From positions 112,845 to 150,802 of the forward strand of contig NZ_MSDF01000031.1 in NCBI RefSeq assembly GCF_002022275.1: a stretch of DNA of 37,958 nt. Direction: 5' to 3'. Of the stretch, positions 1-8,104 are shown piece by piece; position 1 is the stretch's first letter; every line of letters begins with the position of its first letter. The stretch is from Pseudomonas fluorescens (GTDB taxonomy: Bacteria > Pseudomonadota > Gammaproteobacteria > Pseudomonadales > Pseudomonadaceae). The notes beneath the pieces are model-generated. The model did not search any database and was not told the DNA's origin. It worked only from the letters and a program-made list of their open reading frames with translations. Position numbers and translations under genes: made by a program.

Positions 1-61
1 ATCAAAGGCGCTGTTTTTTCTAAAGCAGATTGCGTTTCTTCAGACAAATGGAGATCCAAAC

Positions 62-151
62 TGTGGGAGCGGGCTTGCTCGCGAATGCGGTGGGTCAGCC
101 AATGAATCTTTCAACTGACACACCGCACTCGCGAGCAAGCCCGCTCCCACA
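62..151. repeat. REP inverted pair
   Basis: Two arms of about 23 bases (62-84 and 129-151, starting TGTGGGAGCGGGCTTGC) are perfect reverse complements separated by about 44 bases. This is the usual arrangement of two REP elements facing each other in Pseudomonas. Apart from this pair, bases 1-278 show no gene that I can support. Confidence 0.85.
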
Positions 152-278
152 TTTTTTGATCGAGTGAAGCTTCAACAGCTTCACAGGTTGGCATCACCGT
201 GAGGCCCTTGCTCCCACTCCGTTTTACTGGCATTGTTTGCGCAATTGGTAATATTTCCCATTTGAGAAGTTTTTGCGC

Positions 279-821
279 ATGCATGACATTCCGGCCGCGC
301 CGGGCGATTGCGCCCGTCAGCAGACCCTCACGGCAATGTACAGCGAGCACCATGGCTGGTTGCACGGTTGGCTGCGCAAAAAGCTCGGGTGTTCCCAGCA
401 CGCTGCCGACTTGGCACACGACGCCTTCATCCGCGTGCTGATGTTGGCCGAGCCGCAGAATATTCAGGAACCCCGTGCGTTTCTTGCCACTACGGCAGGA
501 AGGCTGTTGATTGATGGCGCTCGTCGTCGGCGCATCGAAAAAGCCTACATGGAAGCCCTGACCCTTCAGTGCGAAGACGCCGGCATGCCTGACCCGGCGG
601 CGATCCATGTGGCGCTGCAAGCGCTGGAGCGCATCACCGAGATGCTCGCCGGGCTGCCGGCGAAAACCCGCGAAGCGTTTCTGTTGAGCCGTCTCGATGG
701 GCTGACTTACAGCGAAATCGCCACCCGCCTGGACGTGTCTTCCAGCAGTGTCAAAAACTACATTTCCACGGCCCTGGTGCATTGCTACCACAGCCTGCAT
801 GGTGCGGACCCGTTGCCATGA
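279..821 (+). CDS. FecI-like ECF sigma factor
   Basis: This 180-residue protein is an extracytoplasmic-function sigma-70 factor of the iron-starvation (FecI/PvdS-like) group. Region 2 lies near the N-terminus (HGWLRKKLGCSQHAADLAHDAFIRVL, given here as the segment from about residue 27 to 52). Region 4 near residues 125-165 has the helix-turn-helix segment LSRLDGLTYSEIATRLDVSS. Length and domain order are normal. The ATG at 279 is chosen over a TTG at 273 because GAGAAG lies about nine bases upstream. An imperfect dyad GGTAATATTTCC (247-258) lies just before that site; it could be an operator but is not a clear Fur box. The stop overlaps the next gene's ATG in ATGA, so the two are translationally coupled. 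Recognition of the family is firm; the regulated gene is unknown. Confidence 0.93.
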   Translation: MHDIPAAPGDCARQQTLTAMYSEHHGWLHGWLRKKLGCSQHAADLAHDAFIRVLMLAEPQNIQEPRAFLATTAGRLLIDGARRRRIEKAYMEALTLQCEDAGMPDPAAIHVALQALERITEMLAGLPAKTREAFLLSRLDGLTYSEIATRLDVSSSSVKNYISTALVHCYHSLHGADPLP

Positions 822-1750
822 GCTCCGAACAGATTATTCAGCAAGCTGCGAATTGGCTGACACGCCTGCACGACGAGGACTTCAGCGACGCCGACCACCA
901 AGCCTTCACTGCCTGGTGCGCGGCCGACCCACGCCACGCCGTGGCCATTGAGCGTATGCGCGCCTTGTGGGGCCACTTCGACACCTTGCCCGCGCAGCCG
1001 GCGCGCATGGCCCTGAATCGGGCTTTTGCCCCGCAACGCTCGCGCAGTGCCCAGGTGCTGGGGGTGCTCGGCGTGGTGCTCTGCGGCTGGTTCAGCCTGC
1101 AGCATTGGCCTGTGTGGATGGCCGACCAGCGCACCGGTGTGGGCGAGCGTCGCCAGATCGTGCTCGAAGACGGCAGCCAGTTGCAGCTCAACAGCAATTC
1201 GGCGGTGGACGTGAAGTTCGACGGCCATCAGCGTGTGATCGAATTGCTGCAAGGTGAATTGTGGGTGGACGTGGCAGAGGACGCGCAGCGGCCGTTCGTG
1301 GTGCGCACCGATCAAGGCACCGCCACCGCGCTGGGCACGCGTTATCTGGTCAAGCGTGGCGCCGACGATTCCACGCTGGTCACGGTGATCGAATCGACGG
1401 TGACGGTCAAAGGTGACGCGGGCGAGGAGGTCAAGGTTGCGGCCGGCCAGCGTTCGGTGCTTGATCATGGCCGCGCCCAACCACCGCAAGCTGGCGGCAA
1501 TTCGGACCCCGACGCCTGGACCCGTGGCCTGCTCAAGGTCAATGACCAGCCTCTTAGCGACGTGCTGCAAACCCTGGCCAGTTATCGCCACGGTTTGGTG
1601 CGCTTTGACCCTCAGGCCCTGCAAAACCTGCGGGTGTCCGGCGTGTTCAAACTCGACGACACGGTGGGGGCCCTTTCGGCACTTGCCGATAACCTGCCGA
1701 TCCGGGTCGAGTACTTCACCGATCTGCTGGTGGTGGTCAAGCCACGCTGA
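818..1750 (+). CDS. FecR-family anti-sigma regulator
   Basis: A 310-residue inner-membrane regulator that normally holds its cognate ECF sigma factor and relays a signal from a TonB-dependent receptor. The N-terminal cytoplasmic part (about 1-75) has the DUF4880-type segment with ANWLTRLHDEDF and the W/F-A-W region. One membrane segment follows at about 78-95. The periplasmic FecR domain contains VGERRQIVLEDGSQLQLN, GELWVDVA and FVVRTDQGTATALGT, and a C-terminal STN-like segment ends the protein. The start at 818 overlaps the sigma gene stop by four bases; a longer upstream reading is unnecessary. No TonB-dependent receptor follows: the next gene converges with only one base between the two stop codons. 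Confidence 0.93.
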   Translation: MSSEQIIQQAANWLTRLHDEDFSDADHQAFTAWCAADPRHAVAIERMRALWGHFDTLPAQPARMALNRAFAPQRSRSAQVLGVLGVVLCGWFSLQHWPVWMADQRTGVGERRQIVLEDGSQLQLNSNSAVDVKFDGHQRVIELLQGELWVDVAEDAQRPFVVRTDQGTATALGTRYLVKRGADDSTLVTVIESTVTVKGDAGEEVKVAAGQRSVLDHGRAQPPQAGGNSDPDAWTRGLLKVNDQPLSDVLQTLASYRHGLVRFDPQALQNLRVSGVFKLDDTVGALSALADNLPIRVEYFTDLLVVVKPR

Positions 1751-1751
1751 G

Positions 1752-3584
1752 TCAGCGTTCGTTCTGGCGCAGACGTTTATAGAGGGTGTTGCGGCTTACA
1801 CCCAGTTCCCGCGCCAAGTGGGAAATATTCCCGCCGACAGCTTTCAGGCGCTGCGTCAGGTCCAGGCTTTCATCGATGAACTCTTCAGCGTGCACGGGCG
1901 GCGTCACGTGCAGGTCCACAAAAAAATCATCCGGCAGGTGCTCCGGGCGAATCGGCTGCTCCTCGGCCATCGCCAGCGCCACCTGCAACACGCTGCTCAC
2001 CTGACGTAAGTTGCCCGGCCATGGGTGTTGCTCGAACAGCGCCAGTACCTCGGCACTCAGCCCGGCCCACTGGGTCGGTTCGCGGTGTTGCTGCCACAGT
2101 TGCTGGAACAACGCGCGTTTGTCCGTCCGTTCGCGCAACGGCGGCAACTCCAGGGTCAGACCGCCGATGCGGTAGTACAAGTCCTCACGAAAGCGCCCGG
2201 CCTGCACCCACTCGCGTAATGCCCGATTGGTGGCGGAGATGATCCGCAAATCCACCGGGAACAGCTCGCTGCTGCCCACCGGTTGCACGCAACGCTCCTG
2301 CAACACGCGCAACAGACGGGCCTGTGTCGGCAGCGGCATATCGCCAATCTCGTCGAGAAACAGCGTGCCTTTGTCCGCCTTGCGAATCAGGCCGATGCTG
2401 CCTTTCTGGTTCGCACCGGTGAAGGCGCCTTTTTCGTAGCCAAACAGCTCCGATTCCACCAGCTCTGCGGGAATCGCCGCACAGTTCACCGCGATAAACG
2501 CCTGGCTGCTGCGGGAGCTGGCCTGGTGCAGGGCTTTGACGAACACCTCTTTGCCCACGCCTGTTTCGCCGTGGATCAGCAACGGAATGTCTTTCTCCAG
2601 CAAGCGCTCGGCCTGGCGCACGGCCTTTTCTACGCGTGCATCGCCAAAGTGCAGGGTCTTGAGGCCAATCACCGCCTGCGTTGACGGTGCCGGTTCGCTG
2701 GGCTTGGGGGCGCTGAAAACACGCGCCTGCACGGGCATTTGCCTGGGTCGCTTCAACAAACACTGAAACCGGTTGCGTCCCGCTGCCTGCAGGGAAAACG
2801 GCAACCCTTCCGGTTGGTTCAGCAACTCCAGCAGTGAGACCTTGAACAAACTGTCGATCAGCACCCGCGACAGGCTGATGCCAAGCAAATTGTCGGCACG
2901 GCGGTTGGCGGACAACACCTGGCCGCTTTCATCAAAAATCAGCAGGCCCGCCCACTGGCTGTCGAGGTTGTTCAGGCCGGTGTTGAAGGTCAGCTGGAAA
3001 TGCTCGCCGCGAAACAGGTTGAGGATCAGCCGGTTTTCCACGGTCTGGCTCATCATCTTGACCATGCCCAGGGTGTGGGAGGGCGGCAGGTAGCTGTCGC
3101 TCGACACATCCAGTACTGCAATGATTTCGCGCTGTGCATCGAAGATCGGCGCCGCCGAGCCGGTCATGAATCGGTTGGCCTTGAGGAAGTGTTCGTCGTG
3201 TTCGATATGCACCGCCTGGGCACAGGCCAGTGCGGTGCCGATGGCATTGGTGCCGCTGGCGCGCTCCATCCAGCTGGCGCCGGGGTTGAAACCGCGGGCC
3301 AGCTTGGGCTCGATAAACCGTTGGGTGCCCCACGACGTCAGCACTTGCCCCTGATTGTCGGCCAGCATGATCAGGCAGTTGGAGTTGCTCAGGATGTTTT
3401 CGTAGTAGGGCAGGACTTCCTGGTGGGTGGTCTGCACCAAAGAGTGCTGGCTTTCCAGCAGCTGGCTGATGCCCTCGGCGGGGAGCTGGTCGAAGCTGGG
3501 GGTGCTCTGATGGTCCAGGCCAAAGGCGCGGCAACGGCGCCAGGATTCCTGGATAAGGGTGTCGTGAGCCAAGGGTTCGGCCAT
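1752..3584 (-). CDS. Sigma-54 activator, AcoR-like
   Basis: A 610-residue bacterial enhancer-binding protein. The N-terminal third is a GAF-type sensory region as in AcoR (ERASGTNAIGTALACAQAV, then GSAAPIFDAQREIIAVLDVS), with a possible PAS-like segment at about 215-290. The AAA+ domain (about 315-545) carries Walker A GETGVGKE, the sigma-54 contact loop GAFTGA and Walker B LFLDEIGD. A Fis-type helix-turn-helix closes the protein (GGNISHLARELGVSRNTLYKRL). SD GAAGG lies about five bases before the ATG. It is divergent from the ABC operon, whose promoter has a sigma-54 element behind clustered TGTTCA half-sites, so control of that operon is the natural inference. The effector is unknown; related proteins respond to small alcohols, acetoin or polyols. 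Confidence 0.92.
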   Translation of the reverse strand: MAEPLAHDTLIQESWRRCRAFGLDHQSTPSFDQLPAEGISQLLESQHSLVQTTHQEVLPYYENILSNSNCLIMLADNQGQVLTSWGTQRFIEPKLARGFNPGASWMERASGTNAIGTALACAQAVHIEHDEHFLKANRFMTGSAAPIFDAQREIIAVLDVSSDSYLPPSHTLGMVKMMSQTVENRLILNLFRGEHFQLTFNTGLNNLDSQWAGLLIFDESGQVLSANRRADNLLGISLSRVLIDSLFKVSLLELLNQPEGLPFSLQAAGRNRFQCLLKRPRQMPVQARVFSAPKPSEPAPSTQAVIGLKTLHFGDARVEKAVRQAERLLEKDIPLLIHGETGVGKEVFVKALHQASSRSSQAFIAVNCAAIPAELVESELFGYEKGAFTGANQKGSIGLIRKADKGTLFLDEIGDMPLPTQARLLRVLQERCVQPVGSSELFPVDLRIISATNRALREWVQAGRFREDLYYRIGGLTLELPPLRERTDKRALFQQLWQQHREPTQWAGLSAEVLALFEQHPWPGNLRQVSSVLQVALAMAEEQPIRPEHLPDDFFVDLHVTPPVHAEEFIDESLDLTQRLKAVGGNISHLARELGVSRNTLYKRLRQNER

Positions 3585-3632
3585 GTTGACCTTCTTTTTA
3601 TTGTTATTTTATGGAGCCTTGCGCGATCAAAC

Positions 3633-3721
3633 TGTGGGAGCTGGCTTGCCTGCGATAGCGGTGAGTCAGCTGGCTCATTTGCTACTGATACACCGCAATC
3701 GCAGGCAAGCCAGCTCCCACA
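3633..3721. repeat. REP inverted pair
   Basis: Arms beginning TGTGGGAGCTGGCTTGCC and ending with the reverse complement enclose about 30 bases. It lies between the activator gene and the half-sites upstream of the ABC operon. The 338-base gap 3585-3922 holds this REP pair, the half-site cluster and the sigma-54 promoter. Confidence 0.85.
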
Positions 3722-3749
3722 TTTTGTTCTGTGTTGGGCATGAGAGTGT

Positions 3750-3818
3750 TGTTCAGAACTGTTCATTGTCAAGCCTGTAGGTGTTCAGTTGTTCAGCGGC
3801 AGTGTTCACTCCTGAACA
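3750..3818 (+). promoter_or_regulatory. Clustered TGTTCA half-sites (candidate UAS)
   Basis: TGTTCA occurs at 3750, 3760, 3782, 3790 and 3803, and its complement TGAACA at 3813. The last two form a perfect palindrome TGTTCA-CTCC-TGAACA (3803-3818). The 3750/3760 pair and the 3803/3813 pair both have a 10-base repeat distance, so the sites sit on one face of the helix. The cluster lies 44-112 bases upstream of the -24 element, the normal place for enhancer sites. Binding by the divergent AcoR-like activator is inferred. Confidence 0.7.
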
Positions 3819-3861
3819 TCGCAATTACCCCATTTCCTTACACATCAAGCGCTTGCCGTTT

Positions 3862-3877
3862 TGGCACGAAACTCGCT
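3862..3877 (+). promoter_or_regulatory. Sigma-54 promoter (-24/-12)
   Basis: TGGCACGAAACTCGCT matches the sigma-54 pattern TGGCAC-N5-TTGC with one mismatch (TCGC for TTGC) and exact spacing between the GG and GC pairs. Transcription would start near 3888, about 35 bases before the ATG at 3923. Confidence 0.78.
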
Positions 3878-3922
3878 CTGACGAATGGCCAGATTCATTC
3901 CAATAATAAAAAAGGTCGTGTC

Positions 3923-5017
3923 ATGTCATTGACCCTGGAGCACGTCACCCGCGTCGTCGAAGGCCAGACCTGGATCGACGATGCCAACCTGCGTTTCGAA
4001 GCCGGCTCTTTCAACGTCTTGCTGGGCCGCACGCTGTCCGGCAAAACCAGCCTGATGCGCCTGATGGCCGGCCTCGACAAACCCGACAGCGGCCGCATCC
4101 TGATGAACGGCGTGGACGTCACGCACAAGCCGGTGCGCCTGCGCAACGTGTCGATGGTTTACCAGCAGTTCATCAACTACCCGACCATGACCGTATTCGA
4201 AAACATCGCCTCGCCGTTGCGCCAGGCCGGTGTGTCAAACGAGGTGATCCAGAGCAAGGTGCTGGAAACCGCGAAGATGCTGCGCATCGAAAAATTCCTC
4301 AAGCGCCACCCGCTGGAGTTGTCCGGCGGCCAGCAGCAGCGCACGGCCATGGCGCGCGCGTTGGTCAAGGACGCCGAACTGATCCTGTTCGATGAGCCGC
4401 TGGTGAACCTGGACTACAAACTGCGCGAAGAGCTGCGTCAGGAAATGCGCGAGCTGTTCAAGGCGCGCCACACCATCGCCATCTACGCCACCACCGAGCC
4501 CAACGAAGCGCTGGCCCTGGGCGGCACCACCACCATTCTGCATGAGGGCCGGGTGATCCAGAGCGGCAAGGCTGCCGAGGTCTACCACCAGCCGCAAACC
4601 GTGTTGGCCGCCGAACTGTTTTCCGAGCCGCCGATCAACCTGATGCCGGGGCGCATCAGCGGCAATGAAGTGAGTTTCGCCAATTTCGTACACTTTCCGC
4701 TGAACGTCGACCTGCGCCCCATCGGCGACGGCGAGTTCCGTTTCGGCGTGCGCCCCAGCCACATCAGCCTGGTGCCGAGCAACGACGATGACCTGGAGCT
4801 GGCAGTGACCGTGGAAGTTGCCGAGATCAGTGGCTCGGAAACCTTCCTGCATGTGCGCAGCGAGCACTTCCTGCTGGTGCTGCACCTGCCGGGTGTGCAC
4901 GAGTACGACGTCGACGCGCCGATCCGCGTGTATATCCCCACCCATAAACTGTTTGTGTTCGATGGTCAGGGCCGCTTGGTCCAGGCTCCCGGGCGCCGTG
5001 TCGCGAGGGTTGCCTGA
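3923..5017 (+). CDS. ABC transporter ATPase, GlpS-like
   Basis: A 364-residue nucleotide-binding subunit of a carbohydrate/polyol importer (CUT1-type, with a C-terminal TOBE-like regulatory region). Visible motifs are Walker A GRTLSGKT (35-42), Q-loop near 81, signature LSGGQ (133-137) and Walker B LILFDE (153-158). The H-loop histidine is missing: the usual THD is TTE (190-192). The family best recognised is the GlpS subunit of rhizobial glycerol importers. A start at 3923 is chosen because the upstream reading runs through promoter DNA and AAGG lies just ahead. It opens the operon, and its stop overlaps the next ATG. The degenerate H-loop suggests it pairs with the next subunit in an asymmetric heterodimer. 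Confidence 0.9.
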   Translation: MSLTLEHVTRVVEGQTWIDDANLRFEAGSFNVLLGRTLSGKTSLMRLMAGLDKPDSGRILMNGVDVTHKPVRLRNVSMVYQQFINYPTMTVFENIASPLRQAGVSNEVIQSKVLETAKMLRIEKFLKRHPLELSGGQQQRTAMARALVKDAELILFDEPLVNLDYKLREELRQEMRELFKARHTIAIYATTEPNEALALGGTTTILHEGRVIQSGKAAEVYHQPQTVLAAELFSEPPINLMPGRISGNEVSFANFVHFPLNVDLRPIGDGEFRFGVRPSHISLVPSNDDDLELAVTVEVAEISGSETFLHVRSEHFLLVLHLPGVHEYDVDAPIRVYIPTHKLFVFDGQGRLVQAPGRRVARVA

Positions 5018-6114
5018 TGGCCGAGATCCATTTGCAGAACCTCGCCCACAGCTACAGCCCTACGCCAAACGGCCCTGAGGACTACGCGATTCGGGAAATG
5101 AACCACGTGTGGGAGCAGGGCGGGGCCTACGCGTTGCTCGGGCCGTCGGGCTGCGGCAAGTCGACCTTGCTCAATATCATCTCCGGCCTGCTCAGCCCGT
5201 CCGAAGGCCAGGTGCTGTTTGACCATAAAGTGGTCAACGACCTGACCCCGGAAAAACGCAACATCGCCCAAGTGTTCCAGTTCCCGGTGGTGTACGACAC
5301 CATGACCGTCTTCGACAACCTGGCCTTCCCGCTGCGAAACCAGGGCATGGCCGAAGCGAAAGTGCACAGCAAGGTGCAGGAAATTGCCGAGGTTCTCGAC
5401 CTGCAAAACCTGCTGAGCAAAAAAGCCCGCAACCTGACCGCCGATGAAAAACAGAAAGTCTCCATGGGCCGTGGCCTGGTGCGCGACGACGTGTCGGCGA
5501 TCCTGTTCGATGAGCCGCTGACGGTGATCGACCCGCACCTCAAATGGAAACTGCGGCGCAAGCTCAAGCAGATCCACGAGCAGTTCAACATCACCATGGT
5601 CTACGTGACCCACGACCAGCTTGAAGCTTCGACCTTCGCCGACAAGATCGCGGTGATGTACGGCGGGCAGATCGTGCAGTTCGGTACGCCGCGCGAATTG
5701 TTCGAGCGGCCGAGCCATACCTTTGTCGGTTATTTCATCGGCAGCCCGGGGATGAATCTGATTGAGGTGCAGGCCGAGGCGGGTGGGGTGCGTTTTGCCG
5801 GCACGCTGCTGCCGTTGCCCGAGTCATTGCAGCAACGCCTGCGCGACACGGACTACAAAAAGTTGCAGGTGGGCATACGCCCGGAATTTATTCACGTGTG
5901 GGACGAGTACAACCCTGACGCGATGCAGGCCGATGTCGTACATGTCGAAGACCTGGGCACCTACAAGATCATGACGCTCAACCTCGATGGCGCGCCGTTG
6001 AAAGTGCGCCTGGCCGAAGACAAGCCCGTGCCCGAAGGCAAGGCCTCAATCAGCTTCCCGGCGCAATGGCTGATGGTCTACGCCGACGATTACCTGCTGG
6101 AGGTGCTGCCATGA
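5017..6114 (+). CDS. ABC transporter ATPase, GlpT-like
   Basis: A 365-residue second nucleotide-binding subunit. Walker A GPSGCGKS (42-49), Q-loop near 88, Walker B ILFDE (162-166) and H-loop histidine 199 (VTHDQ) are intact. The ABC signature is degenerate: NLTADEKQK (139-147) stands where LSGGQ is expected. This is the reciprocal of the preceding subunit's defect, so a heterodimer would have one full site and one degenerate site. The C-terminal TOBE-like region is present (VGIRPEFIHVWDEY). The ATG overlaps the previous stop by one base (TGATG), and the stop overlaps the next start in ATGA. It acts on the inner face of the membrane with the two permeases below. Confidence 0.91.
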   Translation: MAEIHLQNLAHSYSPTPNGPEDYAIREMNHVWEQGGAYALLGPSGCGKSTLLNIISGLLSPSEGQVLFDHKVVNDLTPEKRNIAQVFQFPVVYDTMTVFDNLAFPLRNQGMAEAKVHSKVQEIAEVLDLQNLLSKKARNLTADEKQKVSMGRGLVRDDVSAILFDEPLTVIDPHLKWKLRRKLKQIHEQFNITMVYVTHDQLEASTFADKIAVMYGGQIVQFGTPRELFERPSHTFVGYFIGSPGMNLIEVQAEAGGVRFAGTLLPLPESLQQRLRDTDYKKLQVGIRPEFIHVWDEYNPDAMQADVVHVEDLGTYKIMTLNLDGAPLKVRLAEDKPVPEGKASISFPAQWLMVYADDYLLEVLP

Positions 6115-6977
6115 ACAAGGTGCAGAACAACAAGGCCTGGTGGCTGGTGTTGCCGGTGTTCCTGCTGGTGGCGTTCAGTGCGGTGATCCCGATGATGACC
6201 GTGGTCAACTACTCGGTACAGGACATCTTCGACCAGTCCAGCCGCTACTTCGTCGGCGCCGACTGGTACAAGCAGGTGCTGCTCGACCCGCGCTTGCATG
6301 ACTCATTGCTGCGTCAGTTCATCTATTCGGCCTGCGTGCTGCTGATCGAAATCCCCTTGGGTATCGCCATCGCCCTGACCATGCCGACCAAGGGGCGCTG
6401 GTCGTCGCTGGTGTTGATCATTCTCGCCATTCCGCTGCTGATTCCGTGGAACGTGGTGGGCACCATCTGGCAGATCTTTGGTCGCGCCGACATCGGTTTG
6501 CTCGGTTACAGCCTTAACGCGCTAGGCATCAGCTACAACTATGCGGCGAACACGGCAGACGCCTGGGTCACCGTGCTGGTGATGGACGTGTGGCACTGGA
6601 CCTCCCTGGTGGCGCTGCTGTGCTATTCAGGGCTGCGGGCGATTCCGGATGTGTACTACCAGGCGGCGCGGATTGATCGTGCGTCAGCGTGGGCGGTTTT
6701 CCGACATATCCAACTGCCGAAGATGAAAAGCGTGCTGCTGATCGCGGTGATGCTGCGGTTTATGGACAGCTTCATGATCTACACCGAGCCGTTCGTCCTC
6801 ACCGGTGGCGGGCCGGGTAACGCCACCACGTTCCTCAGTCAGACGTTGACCCAAATGGCCGTAGGCCAATTCGACCTGGGCCCGGCGGCGGCGTTTTCCC
6901 TGGTGTATTTCCTGATCATCCTGTTGGTGTCCTGGCTGTTCTACACCGCCATGACCCACTCCGACGCCAACCGCTGA
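6111..6977 (+). CDS. ABC permease, GlpP-like (MalF-type)
   Basis: A 288-residue inner-membrane subunit with about six transmembrane segments; the first, at residues 9-30, contains WWLVLPVFLLVAF. The coupling (EAA-type) loop that contacts the ATPases is visible as YYQAARIDRASAWAVFRHIQ. The conserved GGPGNATTFLSQTL segment of sugar-type permeases follows. ATG 6111 overlaps the preceding stop, whereas the longer upstream reading would start inside the ATPase gene. The subunit would form the channel together with the next gene product. Confidence 0.92.
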   Translation: MNKVQNNKAWWLVLPVFLLVAFSAVIPMMTVVNYSVQDIFDQSSRYFVGADWYKQVLLDPRLHDSLLRQFIYSACVLLIEIPLGIAIALTMPTKGRWSSLVLIILAIPLLIPWNVVGTIWQIFGRADIGLLGYSLNALGISYNYAANTADAWVTVLVMDVWHWTSLVALLCYSGLRAIPDVYYQAARIDRASAWAVFRHIQLPKMKSVLLIAVMLRFMDSFMIYTEPFVLTGGGPGNATTFLSQTLTQMAVGQFDLGPAAAFSLVYFLIILLVSWLFYTAMTHSDANR

Positions 6978-6987
6978 GGCCGCCAAC

Positions 6988-7788
6988 ATGAGCAAGCGCA
7001 AGCTGATACCGCTGCTGATCTACATCCTGTTCCTGCTGGTACCGATCTACTGGCTGCTGAACATGTCCTTCAAGAGCAACACCGAAATCCTCGGCGGGCT
7101 GACGCTGTTTCCACAGGATTTCACCCTGGCGAACTACAAGGTGATCTTCACCGACCCGAGCTGGTACACCGGTTACCTCAACTCGTTGTACTACGTGAGT
7201 TTGAACACGGTGATTTCCCTGAGCGTGGCGTTGCCGGCGGCGTATGCCTTTTCGCGCTACCGCTTCCTCGGTGACAAGCACCTGTTCTTCTGGCTGTTGA
7301 CCAACCGCATGGCGCCCCCGGCGGTATTTTTGCTGCCGTTCTTCCAGTTGTATTCCTCGATTGGTTTATTCGATACCCATATCGCCGTGGCCCTGGCCCA
7401 CTGCCTGTTCAACGTGCCGTTGGCGGTGTGGATTCTGGAAGGCTTCATGTCTGGCGTGCCCAAGGAAATCGACGAAACCGCCTACATCGACGGCTATAGT
7501 TTTCCGAAGTTCTTCGTGAAGATTTTCATCCCGCTGATCGGCTCCGGTATCGGCGTGACGGCGTTCTTCTGCTTCATGTTTTCCTGGGTCGAGCTGTTAC
7601 TGGCACGCACGCTGACCTCGGTCAACGCCAAGCCGATCGCGGCAGTGATGACGCGCACGGTCTCGGCCTCGGGCATCGATTGGGGCGTACTGGCGGCGGC
7701 GGGAGTCTTGACTATCCTGCCTGGCATGCTGGTGATCTGGTTTGTTCGCAACCACGTGGCCAAGGGCTTTGCCCTGGGCCGGGTCTGA
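6988..7788 (+). CDS. ABC permease, GlpQ-like (MalG-type)
   Basis: A 266-residue inner-membrane permease with about six hydrophobic segments. The coupling loop is EIDETAYIDGYSFPKFFVKI, close to the EAA consensus. It lies ten bases behind the first permease gene. Its small size and the segment NRMAPPAVFLLPFFQLY are typical of the glycerol/polyol permease group. It would form the translocation path with the 6111-6977 product. Confidence 0.92.
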   Translation: MSKRKLIPLLIYILFLLVPIYWLLNMSFKSNTEILGGLTLFPQDFTLANYKVIFTDPSWYTGYLNSLYYVSLNTVISLSVALPAAYAFSRYRFLGDKHLFFWLLTNRMAPPAVFLLPFFQLYSSIGLFDTHIAVALAHCLFNVPLAVWILEGFMSGVPKEIDETAYIDGYSFPKFFVKIFIPLIGSGIGVTAFFCFMFSWVELLLARTLTSVNAKPIAAVMTRTVSASGIDWGVLAAAGVLTILPGMLVIWFVRNHVAKGFALGRV

Positions 7789-7798
7789 GGAGTCGATG

Positions 7799-8071
7799 AT
7801 GGAATGGATGGCCTGGACCACCCCGACCGCGCTGTTTTTTGCGGGCATAGCCCTGATTCTGGTGGGCATGACCACCTGGGAACTGCGCTCGCCGAGCATC
7901 CCTCGGCGCGGCTTTCTACCGATCAGCACCACCCGTGGTGATCGTTTGTTTATTGGTCTTCTCGGCAGCGCCTACCTGCACCTGTTGGTGATTGGCGTAA
8001 CCGGCTGGAGCATCTGGGTGGCGACTGCGCTGTCCCTGGTGTGGCTGTTGTGTGTGATGCGTTGGGGCTAG
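7799..8071 (+). CDS. DUF2160 small membrane protein
   Basis: A 90-residue protein with two or three hydrophobic helices, about residues 8-26, 50-66 and 68-88. Proteins of this DUF2160 family occur almost only inside glycerol-type ABC operons (GlpU in rhizobia), which supports the operon's identity. Its function is not known; it may be an accessory subunit of the permease. The ATG at 7799 is preferred over 7796 because AGGAG (7788-7792) then lies six bases upstream. Translation probably follows directly from the permease gene, whose stop codon overlaps this SD. Confidence 0.88.
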   Translation: MEWMAWTTPTALFFAGIALILVGMTTWELRSPSIPRRGFLPISTTRGDRLFIGLLGSAYLHLLVIGVTGWSIWVATALSLVWLLCVMRWG

Positions 8072-8104
8072 TGCTCCGTTTGAATAAACAACCAGGAGGT
8101 CTCT

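Noticed and set aside
247..258. Fur box before the ECF sigma gene
   Set aside because: The dyad GGTAATATTTCC does not align well with the Fur consensus; only mentioned as a dyad.
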